The notes: generated from the letters alone by a model not told the origin. DNA of 64,000 bases from Microbacterium enclense (GCA_038182865.1 CP116226.1:4092001-4156000), one strand, 5' to 3'. Positions 16,785-26,170 are shown, counted from the stretch's first letter. Numbers and translations: made by a program.

Positions 16785-17686
16785 ACCAACAGCGCCTTCT
16801 GCGCGTGCAGGCGGTTCTCCGCCTCGTCCCACACCACGCTCTGCGGGCCGTCGATGACCTCGGCGTCGACCTCGTAGCCGCGGTCGGCGGGGAGGCAGTG
16901 GATGAAGATCGCGTCGTCGTCGGCGCGGGTCATGAGCTCGCTCGTGACCTTGAACCCGCCGAGATCCCGGATGCGCGCGAGCTTCTCCTCTTCCTTGCCC
17001 ATCGACACCCACGTGTCGGTGACGACGACGTCGGCTCCGGATGCCGCGGCCTCGGGGTCGTCGCTGAGCGTGATCGATCCGCCGGTCTCCGCGGCGATGC
17101 GCTCGGCGTCGGCGATCACGTCGGCACGCGGGGCGTAATCGGCGGGAGCGGCGACGCGCACGTGCATACCGGCCGTCACGCCCGCCAGCACGTACGAGTG
17201 GGCCATGTTGCTCTGCCCGTCGCCGAAGAACGACAGCGTCAGGCCTTTCAGCTCGCCCTTGTGCTCGCGGATCGTGAGCAGGTCGGCGAGGAGCTGGCAG
17301 GGGTGGAAGTCGTCGCTCAGCGCGTTGACGACGGGCACACGCGTTCCGCGCGCCATCTCCTCCAGGCCCGCCTGCGCATAGGTGCGCCACACGATCGCGG
17401 CGACCTGCCGCTCGAGCACGCGCGCGGTGTCGGAGGGGGTCTCCTTGCCGCCGAGCTGGCTGTTCGCGGTCGAGATGATCAGCGGCGACCCACCGAGGTC
17501 GGCGATACCGACCGCGAACGACACGCGCGTGCGGGTCGACGACTTGTCGAAGATCACCGCGACCGTCTGAGGACCCTCGAGCGGCTTCTGCGCCCAACGG
17601 TCCTTCTTCAGCTCGATCGCGAGGTCGAGGATCTCGGCCTGCTCGGCCGGGGTCAGGTCGTCATCGCGCAGCAGGTGGCGGGTCAC
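16763..17686 (-). CDS. argF: ornithine carbamoyltransferase
   Basis: 307 residues. Carbamoyl-phosphate motif SSTRTRVSF near residue 50, ornithine-loop residues in HCLPADRG, and an internal DTWVSMG. It makes citrulline from ornithine and carbamoyl phosphate. ATG 17686 overlaps the argD stop by 4 nt. Anabolic role follows from the operon context. Confidence 0.97.
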   Translation of the reverse strand: MTRHLLRDDDLTPAEQAEILDLAIELKKDRWAQKPLEGPQTVAVIFDKSSTRTRVSFAVGIADLGGSPLIISTANSQLGGKETPSDTARVLERQVAAIVWRTYAQAGLEEMARGTRVPVVNALSDDFHPCQLLADLLTIREHKGELKGLTLSFFGDGQSNMAHSYVLAGVTAGMHVRVAAPADYAPRADVIADAERIAAETGGSITLSDDPEAAASGADVVVTDTWVSMGKEEEKLARIRDLGGFKVTSELMTRADDDAIFIHCLPADRGYEVDAEVIDGPQSVVWDEAENRLHAQKALLVWLLRQD

Positions 17687-18930
17687 GCGGGGGCTCCTTC
17701 GAGGATGAGGGCATCGGAAACGGTGCTGAGGGCGGCGCCGAACAGGTCGAGGAACGCCGCGATCTCGGCATCCCCGATCGTGAGCGGCGGGGCGATGCGG
17801 ATCGTGTCGTCGTTCGCGGCGTTGACGATCAGGCCGTGCTGCTGAGCCGCGGCCACCACGGCCTTCGCGACGGGGCTCGTGAGACCGATCCCGAGGAGCA
17901 GCCCCCGCCCGCGGACGCCGGCCACCAGGGGCGAGCCGAGCGCGGCGATCCCCTCGCGCAGCTCGGTCTCGCGACGTGCGGCGTTCTCGACGAGACCGGA
18001 TGCCTCGATCTCCTCCAGCACGGCGCCACCGACCGCCGTCCCGAGGGCGTTGCCCCCGAAGGTCGAGCCGTGCGTGCCGGGGAAGAACAGCTCGCTCGCG
18101 GCGCCGAAAGTGATGAGCGCACCGATGGGGAAACCCCCGCCGATGCCCTTGGCCACCGTGATGGCGTCGGGCACGATGCCGGCGTGCTGGAAGCCGAACC
18201 AGGCGCCGGTACGGCCGGCGCCGGTCTGGATCTCGTCGATGATGAGCAGCGCGCCGTGACGCGCGGTGATCTCCCGCGCGGCCTGCAGGTAGCCCTCGGG
18301 CAGTTCGACGACGCCTGCCTCGCCCTGGATCGGCTCGACGAGGAGCGCGGCGACCCGCTCGTCGACCGCCGCCTCGAGGGCCTCGATCGTGGCGTCGATG
18401 TGCTCGACGCCCGGGACCATCGGGAGGAAGTCGGCTTGCAGAGCCGGCTTGCCGGTGAGCGCCAGCGATCCCATCGTGCGGCCGTGGAAGCCGCCCGTGA
18501 GCGTCAGGATGCGCGTGCGGTCGGTGCCGCGACCGTGCAGACGCGCGAGCTTGAACGCCGCCTCGTTGGCCTCGGCTCCCGAGTTGCCGAAGTACACCCG
18601 GCCCGACTCCCCCGTTCCCGCGAGCCGCTTCAGGCGTGCGGCCATCGCGAGCTGCGGGGGCGTGGCGAAGTAGTTCGACACGTGTGCGAGCGTCGACGCC
18701 TGCGCGGTGATCGCCTCCACGAAGACGGGGTGCGCGTGGCCCAGGGCGTTGACGGCGATGCCGGCCAGGAAGTCGAGGTACTTCTTGTCGTCGACGTCCC
18801 AGACGTAGGCTCCCTCGCCGCGCACGAACATCGCCAGGCGATCCCCGAAGCTGCGGACGAGGTCGCGTCCGGCGTCGTCCTGCCAGGCGGCGCGCTGCGC
18901 CGTGGGTTCTTGAGTCGTGTCCGCGGTCAT
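17683..18930 (-). CDS. argD: acetylornithine aminotransferase
   Basis: 415 residues, class III PLP aminotransferase. FGNSGAEANEAAFK binds the cofactor phosphate, LLIIDEIQTGAGRTG carries the Asp, and the Schiff-base Lys lies in TVAKGIGGGFPIG. It converts N-acetylglutamate semialdehyde to N-acetylornithine. ATG 18930 overlaps argB by ATGA. Confidence 0.97.
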   Translation of the reverse strand: MTADTTQEPTAQRAAWQDDAGRDLVRSFGDRLAMFVRGEGAYVWDVDDKKYLDFLAGIAVNALGHAHPVFVEAITAQASTLAHVSNYFATPPQLAMAARLKRLAGTGESGRVYFGNSGAEANEAAFKLARLHGRGTDRTRILTLTGGFHGRTMGSLALTGKPALQADFLPMVPGVEHIDATIEALEAAVDERVAALLVEPIQGEAGVVELPEGYLQAAREITARHGALLIIDEIQTGAGRTGAWFGFQHAGIVPDAITVAKGIGGGFPIGALITFGAASELFFPGTHGSTFGGNALGTAVGGAVLEEIEASGLVENAARRETELREGIAALGSPLVAGVRGRGLLLGIGLTSPVAKAVVAAAQQHGLIVNAANDDTIRIAPPLTIGDAEIAAFLDLFGAALSTVSDALILEGAPA

Positions 18931-19829
18931 GCGACCACCTCCGTTCCGATTCCCTTGCTGGTGAACAGTTCGACGAGCACCGAGTGCGGCACGCGTCCGT
19001 CGATGATCGCGGCGCTGGGCACTCCCCCGTCGACGGCGTCGAGGCACGCCTGCATCTTCGGGATCATGCCCGACTCCAGCGACGGCACCATCGCGCGCAG
19101 CTCGGTCGAGGTCAGATGCGAGACGAGCGAGTCGCGGTTCGGCCAGTCGGCGTACAGGCCCGGCACGTCGGTCAGGACGACGAGCTTCTTGGCGTTGAGG
19201 GCGACCGCGAGCGCGGCGGCCGCGGCATCCGCGTTGACGTTCAACGAGGTGCCGGGGTTGTCGAGGTCGGGGGCGATGCTCGACACGATCGGCACGCGAC
19301 CGGCGGCGAGGTGGTCGAGCACGGGCTGCGGGTCGACGGTGACGACGTCGCCGACGCGACCGAGGTCGTGCTCGACGCCGTCCACGACGACCCCGCGGCG
19401 GCGGCCGCCGAACAGGCCGGCATCCTCACCGCTGAGTCCCGTCGCGAGGGGCCCGTGCGCGTTCACCTTCGCGACGAGCTGCGGGTTGATCTGCCCCGTG
19501 AGGACCATGCGCACGACGCTGATCGCCTCGGTCGAGGTGACGCGGTAGCCGCCGCGGAACTCGCTGGGGATGTCGAGGCGGTCGAGCATCGACGAGATCT
19601 GGGGGCCGCCGCCGTGCACCACGACGGGCTTCACACCCACGTAGCGCAGGTAGGCGATGTCGGCGGCGAAAGCGTCTTGCAGCTCGTCGCTGACCATGGC
19701 GTTGCCGCCGTACTTCACCACCACCACCTGGTCGCGGTACTTGCGCACCCAGGGCAGCGACTCGACGAGCGTGACCGCCCGCTCGCTGGCCTCGGCGGGA
19801 TCGGTGTCTTGGAGATCGACGTGGGTCAT
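18927..19829 (-). CDS. argB: acetylglutamate kinase
   Basis: 300 residues of the amino-acid kinase family: VVVKYGGNAM near residue 37, VVVHGGGPQIS, and the arginine-sensitive N-terminal helix region (RAVTLVESLPWVRKYRDQ), which suggests feedback inhibition by arginine. It phosphorylates N-acetylglutamate. Overlaps argJ (ATGA) and argD (ATGA). Confidence 0.97.
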   Translation of the reverse strand: MTHVDLQDTDPAEASERAVTLVESLPWVRKYRDQVVVVKYGGNAMVSDELQDAFAADIAYLRYVGVKPVVVHGGGPQISSMLDRLDIPSEFRGGYRVTSTEAISVVRMVLTGQINPQLVAKVNAHGPLATGLSGEDAGLFGGRRRGVVVDGVEHDLGRVGDVVTVDPQPVLDHLAAGRVPIVSSIAPDLDNPGTSLNVNADAAAAALAVALNAKKLVVLTDVPGLYADWPNRDSLVSHLTSTELRAMVPSLESGMIPKMQACLDAVDGGVPSAAIIDGRVPHSVLVELFTSKGIGTEVVA

Positions 19830-20983
19830 GAGGCGTAGGCGCTGTTCTCGTGGACGTACTCGTGCGTGAGGTCGTTGGTGCGGATCGTGGCCGTCGCGTC
19901 GCCGACGCGGAGGTCCACGACGAGATCGGTCGCGCGGGGCGTCAGATCGACGTCCTCGCGGGGGCGATCGGGGCCGCCCGCCGTGCACACCCGCACGCCG
20001 TTCATCCAGACGTCGACGTCGTACGGGTCGAAGGCGGCCTCGGTCGTGCCGATCGCGGCGAGCACGCGGCCCCAGTTGGGGTCGTTGCCGAAGATGGCGG
20101 CCTTGAAGAGATTGTTGCGGGCGATCGAGCGCCCCACCTCGACGGCGTCGGTCTCGCTCTCGGCGTTCACGACCCGGATGGTGATGTCGTGGCTCGCCCC
20201 TTCGGCGTCGCCCTGCAGCTGCGCGGCGAGGTCGTCGCACACGGCCGTGAGCGCGGTGGCGAACTCGTCGTCCGGAACCCGGATGCCACTGGCCCCACTG
20301 ACCATCAGCGTCACCTGGTCGTTGGTCGACATGCACCCGTCGGAGTCCAGCCGGTCGAAGCTGACCCGCGTCGCGGCGCGCAGAGCCGCGTCGGCCTCGG
20401 CGGAATCGAGGACCGCATCGGTCGTGACGACCACGAGCATGGTCGCCAGGCCGGGAGCCAGCATTCCGGCGCCCTTCGCCATCGCGCCGATCGACCAGCC
20501 GTCGCCGACGTGGACGGCGCGCTTCGGCTTCGAGTCGGTGGTCATGATCGCGAGCGACGCGTTCTCGCCCCCGTCGGTCGACAGCGATGCGACTCCCTGC
20601 TCGACGCCCTGGAGGACCTTCGCGCGGAAGACCTCGTCGCCGGTGCCGATGAGACCCGTCGAGCACACGAGAACGTCTCCCGCACCGATCCCGAGCAGTT
20701 CGGCCGCGCGCTCCGCGGTCTGATGCGTGGTCTGGAACCCGAACGAACCGGTGAAGCAGTTGGCTCCACCGGAGTTCAGCACGATCGCTTCCACGACCCC
20801 GTCCTTCACGACCTGCTCCGACCACAGGATCGGGTTGGCCTTCGCACGGTTCGAGGTGAAGACGGCGGCACCTACTTTGAGGGGACCGCGGTTGACCACG
20901 ACGGCGACGTCGCGCGCGCCGGTGGACTTCAAGCCGACGGCGACTCCTGCCGCGTCGAATCCGGCGGGGGCGGTCACGCTCAC
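19826..20983 (-). CDS. argJ: bifunctional ornithine acetyltransferase / N-acetylglutamate synthase
   Basis: 385 residues. The self-cleavage site is visible as AMAKGAGMLAPGLATML, where the Thr in ATML becomes the N-terminal nucleophile of the beta chain. It recycles the acetyl group from N-acetylornithine to glutamate. Start is GTG 20983, overlapping the argC stop by GTGA; a second in-frame GTG lies six nt downstream. Confidence 0.95.
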   Translation of the reverse strand: MSVTAPAGFDAAGVAVGLKSTGARDVAVVVNRGPLKVGAAVFTSNRAKANPILWSEQVVKDGVVEAIVLNSGGANCFTGSFGFQTTHQTAERAAELLGIGAGDVLVCSTGLIGTGDEVFRAKVLQGVEQGVASLSTDGGENASLAIMTTDSKPKRAVHVGDGWSIGAMAKGAGMLAPGLATMLVVVTTDAVLDSAEADAALRAATRVSFDRLDSDGCMSTNDQVTLMVSGASGIRVPDDEFATALTAVCDDLAAQLQGDAEGASHDITIRVVNAESETDAVEVGRSIARNNLFKAAIFGNDPNWGRVLAAIGTTEAAFDPYDVDVWMNGVRVCTAGGPDRPREDVDLTPRATDLVVDLRVGDATATIRTNDLTHEYVHENSAYAS

Positions 20984-22029
20984 GGGGCGACTCCGTTCAG
21001 GGGAAGGGCGGTGGTCTCGGCGAGGCCGAGCGCGATGTTGAGGGACTGCACGGCCGCACCGGCCGTGCCCTTGACGAGGTTGTCGACCGCAGCGACCGCG
21101 ACGACGCGGTTCGCCGCCCGGTCGATGGCGAGACCGATCGAGGCGACGTTGGCCCCGAGGACGTCCGCCGTGCGGGGGAAGACTCCCGCCGGGAGGAGCT
21201 CTACGAACGGCTCGTCGGCGTACGCCTCCTCCCACGCGCCGCGGATCTCGGCATCCGTGGCGCCCTCGCGGATCGGTGCCGACGACGTCGCGAGGATGCC
21301 CCGGGCCATGGGCACGAGAACGGGAGTGAACGAGAGCCGGATGCCGTCGACCGGCGCTCCGGCCGCGACGAGCGCCTGGCGGATCTCGGGGATGTGCCGG
21401 TGCGTCCCGCCGACCGCGTAGGGGTTCGCGGTGCCGAGGATCTCGCTCGCGAGGAGATTGGTCTTCGCGGCCTTGCCGGCACCGCTCGGTCCCACCGCCA
21501 GCACCGAGACGATGTCTGCGGGGTCGATGACGCCCGCGGCCACACCCGGCGCGAGCGAGAGCGCGACGGTGGAGGCGTTGCAGCCGGGAGCGGCGATCCG
21601 CGTGGCGCCCTGGAGGTTCTCCCGCTGCTTGCCCGCGGTGGTGGGCAGCTCGGGCACGCCGTACGCCCACGGTTCCGCGTGCGGGCCGCTGTAGAACGCG
21701 GCCCAGTCGTCAGAAGAGGTGAGGCGGTGGTCGGCGCCGGCGTCGATGACGAGAGGGGTGCCGGCCAGGGCATCGGTGTACTGCGCTGACTGCCCGTGCG
21801 GCAGCGCGAGGAAGACGACGTCGTGGCCCGCCAGGATCTCGGGGGTCGTCGCCTGCAGCTCGAGATGCGCGAGCGAGCGGAGGTGCGGTTGGTGGGCGAG
21901 AAGCGGTTGGCCCGCGCTGGAGTGCGCGGTGACCGTGCGGATCTCGACATCGGGATGGTCGGCGAGGAGGCGGAGGATCTCGCCGCCCGCGTAGCCGGAA
22001 GCGCCGGAAACGGCGACCGAGAGGGTCAT
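20980..22029 (-). CDS. argC: N-acetyl-gamma-glutamyl-phosphate reductase
   Basis: 349 residues. NADP loop GASGYAGGEILRLL at the N-terminus, catalytic Cys in AAPGCNAST, and HRHIPEI further on. First gene of the arginine operon. The start codon is six nt after a -10 TAAGGT, so the transcript from that promoter is leaderless and would lack any attenuator; readthrough from the structured region upstream is a possible second input. Confidence 0.97.
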   Translation of the reverse strand: MTLSVAVSGASGYAGGEILRLLADHPDVEIRTVTAHSSAGQPLLAHQPHLRSLAHLELQATTPEILAGHDVVFLALPHGQSAQYTDALAGTPLVIDAGADHRLTSSDDWAAFYSGPHAEPWAYGVPELPTTAGKQRENLQGATRIAAPGCNASTVALSLAPGVAAGVIDPADIVSVLAVGPSGAGKAAKTNLLASEILGTANPYAVGGTHRHIPEIRQALVAAGAPVDGIRLSFTPVLVPMARGILATSSAPIREGATDAEIRGAWEEAYADEPFVELLPAGVFPRTADVLGANVASIGLAIDRAANRVVAVAAVDNLVKGTAGAAVQSLNIALGLAETTALPLNGVAP

Positions 22030-22035
22030 GTATCT

Positions 22036-22041
22036 ACCTTA
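22036..22041 (-). promoter_or_regulatory. leaderless -10 of the arg operon
   Basis: TAAGGT on the minus strand, then AGATAC, then ATG of argC. I see no clear ArgR box around it; only a weak TTTCA-like -35 lies upstream. Confidence 0.55.
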
Positions 22042-22112
22042 GGAGTCGGGGCTGGTGCTGAAACTCAGCGCGTACCGGGGCGGCGACGCCCGCAAGCCCG
22101 ACTGGTGGCGGA

Positions 22113-22292
22113 CTACGAGGTCGCCGAAGCTCGGCGTGCAACCCGACGTCGGCGCAGCGCAGCGGTGCTCACGGAGAGCTCCTCGCGGGTGGCGGCGATC
22201 GACGACATGTGGCGAGAGTATCCGCCCGTCGAGGGCGAGGGCAAATTCGCGCGCGCGGCGCGCAAAAGGTCCCCTGCCTGGGAGAACGACAT
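22113..22292 (-). pseudogene. possible truncated HTH (XRE-like) remnant
   Basis: A 59-codon reading frame starting MSFSQAGDLLRAARA, which looks like the first helix of XRE-family helix-turn-helix proteins, but the expected recognition helix does not follow and the rest is low-complexity Arg/Ser/Ala. It has a G-rich ribosome-binding stretch (GGGGG, about six nt before ATG) and a strong palindrome immediately upstream. It may be a decayed regulator, a small peptide gene, or a chance frame. Confidence 0.3.
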
Positions 22293-22303
22293 GCAATCCC
22301 CCT

Positions 22304-22327
22304 CTTGTCCCCCATTTGGGGGACAAG
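22304..22327. promoter_or_regulatory. palindromic operator-like site
   Basis: Perfect 10-bp arms CTTGTCCCCC and GGGGGACAAG around ATTT. It ends 11 bp before the start codon of the small leftward frame and begins about 30 bp before a rightward -10-like TATGCT (22335-22340). It could be a protein-binding site or a hairpin that hides the leftward ribosome binding site. Confidence 0.5.
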
Positions 22328-22338
22328 GATGCCCTATG

Positions 22339-22408
22339 CTGTGAGTCCTGCCCTCATCGCTGGTTGCTTCCGACTGCCCCCTTACCGGCGGTGAGGGCAG
22401 GCCCACAG
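22339..22408. other. long inverted repeat, possible structured RNA
   Basis: Outer arms CTGTG and CACAG, then perfect 10-bp arms CCTGCCCTCA (22347-22356) and TGAGGGCAGG (22392-22401) closing a 35-nt C-rich apical part. Together with the palindrome just to the left it fills most of the 526-bp pheT-argC gap; the remainder (22409-22496) shows nothing I can name. Confidence 0.4.
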
Positions 22409-22496
22409 CGCAGTGAACCGCGCGCCTCTCAGCCTAGGTGCGCGAAGCGGCCTCGGCGAACGCGCGGACCACCCGTCGCGACGGTCGAGAAAAGCG

Positions 22497-22537
22497 AGGG
22501 CGGGATGCCACGGCTTCCGCCGCGGACACCCCGCCCT
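22497..22537 (-). terminator. pheST terminator
   Basis: Perfect 8-bp stem AGGGCGGG/CCCGCCCT lying 18 bp past the pheT stop, followed on the minus strand by a TTTTCTC tract. Good rho-independent form. Confidence 0.8.
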
Positions 22538-22555
22538 GTGACGTCTCGAGCTCTC

Positions 22556-25066
22556 TCAGTCGCGGATCGCCGCTCCGAAGCGCTCAGCCGCCACGGCGAC
22601 ACCGGCGAGCTTCGCCTCGGTCGCTTCGGCTGCGGTCAGGGTGCGGTCTTCGGCCCGGAAACGCAACGCGAACGTCAGGCTCTTCGTGCCCTCCGTGAGC
22701 CCGGAGCCGCGGTAGTCGTCGACGAGACGAGCACCCTCGAGCAGCGGCGCACCGCCCTCGAGCAGTGCCGCGCGCACGGCGCCGGCGGCCACCTCGGCGG
22801 GGACGACGAGCGACACGTCCTGCGTCGCAGCGGGGAATCCGGAGAGGGATGCCGCGACGACGCGCGCCTGCGCGAGGTCGAGCATCGCGTCGAGGTCGAG
22901 TTCGGCCACCAGCACACGGCCCGGGAGGTCGGCGGCGGCAGACACGGTCGGCAGCACCTCGCCGACGTACCCGATGTCCTGTCCCCCGACGAGCACACGA
23001 GCGGTGCGCCCCGGGTGCAGGGCGGCACGCTGCGCCTGCACGAGCTCGATGTCGAGACCCGCTGCCGCGGTCAGCACGCGGACGGCGTCCACCGCGTCGG
23101 CCAGATCGGCGGCCACGGCTGCCTGTCCGGGCTGCTTCGGCACGGAGTGTCCGGTGAGCAGCACGGCGATGTGACGACGCTGCGGCGGGATCGAGGCATC
23201 CAGAGCCGTGAGGGTCGCGGCATCCGGGCGCACCGCCAGCGGCGGGACCGACGCGGTGCCGTACTGCACACCCGGCTTCGGAAGGAAGACGGTGCCGACC
23301 TCGAAGAGCGCGAGATCGACGATCCCCCGCGAGACGTTGCGGTGTGCGACCTGCAGCAACGCGGGCACGAGCGAGCGGCGCAAGAACGGCGCGAGCCCGT
23401 CGAGCGGGTTCGCCAGCTTGACGCTCGGCAGCTTCTCGCCCGACGGCGATCCGTGCAGCGCGTTCTGCTCCTCGGTGGTGAAGGGGAACGACGGCGTCTC
23501 GACGAACCCCGCGGCGGCCAGCGCGTTCGCGACACGGCGACGCCCCTGCTGGGGACCCGTCAGTCCACGACCCGAGGGCGGGGTCGGCAACACCGACGGG
23601 ATGCGGTCGTAGCCCTCGATGCGAGCCACTTCTTCGGCGAGGGTCCACTTGTCGCTGAGGTCGTGGCGCCACGACGGGGCGGTGACGGACCATCCGCCCT
23701 CGCGTTCCTCGACCCGGCAGCCGATCAGGCGGAGGGCCGACACGGTCTCGTCGTCGGTGTACTGCACGCCGATCAGGCCCGACACGAAGCCCGAGGGAAG
23801 GACGATCGGGTCGCGGCGGTACGACGAGCCCAGCGACCCGCCGAGCTCGGTGTCGAGGGTGCCTCCCGCGAGCTCGACCATCAACGACGCCACGCGCTCC
23901 GCGGCGACGTAGGGAACGAGGGGGTCGACGCCCCGCTCGAAACGGCGCGACGCCTCGGAGGGCAACTTGTGACGACGGGCCGTGCGAGCGATCGACACCT
24001 GGTCGAAGGTCGCCGCCTCGATGAGGACGTTGCGCGTGGCATCGCTCATCTCGGTCGGGCCGCCGCCCATCACGCCGGCCAGGCCGATGGGGCCGGACTC
24101 GTCGGTGATGAGAAGGTCTTCCGCGTGGAGCGTGCGCACCTGGCCGTCGAGCGTCTCGAGCTTCTCCCCCTGCTCGGCGCGGCGGACGACGATGCCGCCC
24201 TGAAGACGGTCGAGGTCGTAGCCATGGATCGGCTGGCCGAGCTCGAGCATGACGTAGTTCGTGATGTCGATCAGCACACCGAGCGACCGGATGCCGGCCA
24301 GCGACAGGCGCGTGATCATCCACGGCGGCGTCGGGCGAGACGGGTCGACGTCGCGCACGATCCGCGCGACGAACTCGCTCGCGCCCTGGCGTCCGCGGAT
24401 CGGTGCCTGGTCGTCGACGGTGATCGGGAAGCCGGCGGGCGTGCGCGCCACCGCGTCGTCGTGGCCCGCCCCGGGGTCGCGGAACGCGGCCCCCGTGGCG
24501 TGCGAGTACTCGCGGGCCACGCCACGCAGCGACAGGGCGTAGCCGCGGTCGGGGGTCACGTTGATCTCGACGGCGATGTCATCCAGGCCCAGCAGCGCGA
24601 TGGCATCCGTTCCCACCGGCGCATCGATACCGAGGTCGACCAGGCGCAGGATGCCGGAGTGCTCGCTGCCGAGTCCCAGCTCCTTCGCCGAGGCGATCAT
24701 GCCGTCGGACACGTGACCGTAGGTCTTCCGGGCGGCGATCGGGAAGGGCCCGGGCAGCACGGAACCGGGCAGGGTCACGACGACCTTGTCACCCGGGAAG
24801 AAGTTCGAGGCTCCGCAGACGATGCCGCGCACGCCCCCGTGCTCCTCGCCGACGTCGACCTGGCACCAGCGGATGGTCTTGCCGTTGGACTGCGGCTCCG
24901 GGGTGAACTCGGTCACCTCGCCGACGACGATGGGGCCGGACAGCTCGAAGCGGTGCACGTCTTCTTCTTCGAAGCCGACGGACACCAGCGCCGCGAGGAC
25001 GTCGTCGGGCGTGGCATCCGCGGGCACATCGACGTACTCGCGCAACCAGGAGAGCGGGACGCGCAT
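22556..25066 (-). CDS. pheT: phenylalanyl-tRNA synthetase beta subunit
   Basis: 836 residues, the usual length. Domain order: N-terminal MRVPLSWLREYVDV, tRNA-binding EMAP-like domain (FELSGPIVVGEVTEF, GIVCGASNF), B5, the B3/4 editing region, catalytic-like module, and a C-terminal anticodon-binding FDX-ACB domain (FPAATQDVSLVVP). Forms the alpha2-beta2 enzyme with PheS. The start codon shares one base with the pheS stop (TGATG). Confidence 0.97.
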   Translation of the reverse strand: MRVPLSWLREYVDVPADATPDDVLAALVSVGFEEEDVHRFELSGPIVVGEVTEFTPEPQSNGKTIRWCQVDVGEEHGGVRGIVCGASNFFPGDKVVVTLPGSVLPGPFPIAARKTYGHVSDGMIASAKELGLGSEHSGILRLVDLGIDAPVGTDAIALLGLDDIAVEINVTPDRGYALSLRGVAREYSHATGAAFRDPGAGHDDAVARTPAGFPITVDDQAPIRGRQGASEFVARIVRDVDPSRPTPPWMITRLSLAGIRSLGVLIDITNYVMLELGQPIHGYDLDRLQGGIVVRRAEQGEKLETLDGQVRTLHAEDLLITDESGPIGLAGVMGGGPTEMSDATRNVLIEAATFDQVSIARTARRHKLPSEASRRFERGVDPLVPYVAAERVASLMVELAGGTLDTELGGSLGSSYRRDPIVLPSGFVSGLIGVQYTDDETVSALRLIGCRVEEREGGWSVTAPSWRHDLSDKWTLAEEVARIEGYDRIPSVLPTPPSGRGLTGPQQGRRRVANALAAAGFVETPSFPFTTEEQNALHGSPSGEKLPSVKLANPLDGLAPFLRRSLVPALLQVAHRNVSRGIVDLALFEVGTVFLPKPGVQYGTASVPPLAVRPDAATLTALDASIPPQRRHIAVLLTGHSVPKQPGQAAVAADLADAVDAVRVLTAAAGLDIELVQAQRAALHPGRTARVLVGGQDIGYVGEVLPTVSAAADLPGRVLVAELDLDAMLDLAQARVVAASLSGFPAATQDVSLVVPAEVAAGAVRAALLEGGAPLLEGARLVDDYRGSGLTEGTKSLTFALRFRAEDRTLTAAEATEAKLAGVAVAAERFGAAIRD

Positions 25067-26106
25067 CAGACCACCATTCCGAACTGCTCGCTGAAGCGGA
25101 CATCGCCCTCGGCCATGTCGCGCATGTCTTGCACGTCGCTGCGGAACATGAGCGTGCGCTCGATGCCCATGCCGAAGGCGAAGCCCGAATACTCCTCGGG
25201 GTCGATGCCGGCGGCCCGCAGGACGTTGGGGTTCACCATGCCGCACCCGCCCCACTCGATCCATCGCGCCCCGCCCTTGAAGGTGGGATGCCACAGGTCG
25301 AGCTCGGCGCTCGGCTCGGTGAACGGGAAGAAGTTGGCGCGGAAGCGCGTCTTCGCCTCGGGTCCGAACAGCACCCGCGCGGCGTGGTCGAGCGTGCCCT
25401 TGAGGTGCGCCATGGTGATGCCCTTGTCGATCACGAGCCCCTCGAACTGCGTGAACACCGGAAGATGCGTCGCGTCGAACTCGTCGGTGCGGTACACCCG
25501 GCCGGGGCAGAGCACGTAGATGGGCAGGTCGCGCTCGAGCATCGACCTCACCTGCACCGGGCTCGTGTGCGTGCGCATGACGAGGTGGCGGGCGACGGGG
25601 TCGACGAAGAACGTGTCCTGCATCTGCCGCGCCGGGTGGTCGACGTCGAAGTTCAGCGCGTCGAAGTTGAACCACTCGTGCTCGAGCTCGGGGCCCTCCG
25701 CGATCTCCCATCCCATGCCGACGAAGATGTCGGACACCTGCTCCTGAAGGAGGGAGATGGGATGCCGCGCTCCCACGCGGGCGCGCTGCGGCAGAGCCGT
25801 GACGTCGATGCGCTCGGCCTCCAGCTGCGCGGCGATCTCCGCCTCGGCCAGTTCGGCTTCCCGCGCGGCGAGGGCCTGGTTGACCTGTCCGCGGGCCTGG
25901 CCCACCAGTTTGCCGAACGCCGCCTTCTGGTCGGGGGCGACGTGGCGCATCTGGGCGTTCAGTCGCGCGAGGGCGGACTGCTCACCGGTGTGAGCTGCGC
26001 GGGCGGCTTTCAGGTCGGCCGTGGTCGCGGCCGCGGCGATGGCCGCGAGAGCGGCTTCGACGGCGGAGGCGACGGCCTCGGGGGTGATCTCGGGAGCGTC
26101 GGACAC
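25066..26106 (-). CDS. pheS: phenylalanyl-tRNA synthetase alpha subunit
   Basis: 346 residues, class II core. N-terminal coiled coil, HPISLLQEQVSDIFVGMGWE (motif 1 region), TSPVQVRSMLERDLPIYVLCPGRVYR and the C-terminal GFAFGMGIERTLMFR. Start GTG 26106 lies 8 nt beyond a TAGACT -10 (26115-26120), which suggests a nearly or fully leaderless mRNA and no T-box or leader-peptide control. Confidence 0.97.
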   Translation of the reverse strand: MSDAPEITPEAVASAVEAALAAIAAAATTADLKAARAAHTGEQSALARLNAQMRHVAPDQKAAFGKLVGQARGQVNQALAAREAELAEAEIAAQLEAERIDVTALPQRARVGARHPISLLQEQVSDIFVGMGWEIAEGPELEHEWFNFDALNFDVDHPARQMQDTFFVDPVARHLVMRTHTSPVQVRSMLERDLPIYVLCPGRVYRTDEFDATHLPVFTQFEGLVIDKGITMAHLKGTLDHAARVLFGPEAKTRFRANFFPFTEPSAELDLWHPTFKGGARWIEWGGCGMVNPNVLRAAGIDPEEYSGFAFGMGIERTLMFRSDVQDMRDMAEGDVRFSEQFGMVV

Positions 26107-26120
26107 GAGATGAGAGTCTA

Positions 26121-26152
26121 CCGACGGGCGGGGACACTCCCCCGCCCGTCGG
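26121..26152 (-). terminator. gluABCD terminator
   Basis: Perfect 13-bp stem CCGACGGGCGGGG/CCCCGCCCGTCGG with a 6-nt loop, 18 bp past the gluD stop and directly next to the pheS promoter. Followed by a mixed T/C tract on the minus strand. Confidence 0.82.
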
Positions 26153-26170
26153 TACTCGGGCGCTGCGGTT

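Noticed and set aside
22209..22394. A 61-codon plus-strand frame through the pheT-argC gap
   Set aside because: It crosses the palindrome and hairpin, lacks a ribosome binding site and shows no recognisable motif.
22000..22420. T-box, ArgR box or known riboswitch ahead of argC
   Set aside because: I could not match any T-box, ARG-box or Rfam class from memory; the structure is reported only as unnamed.
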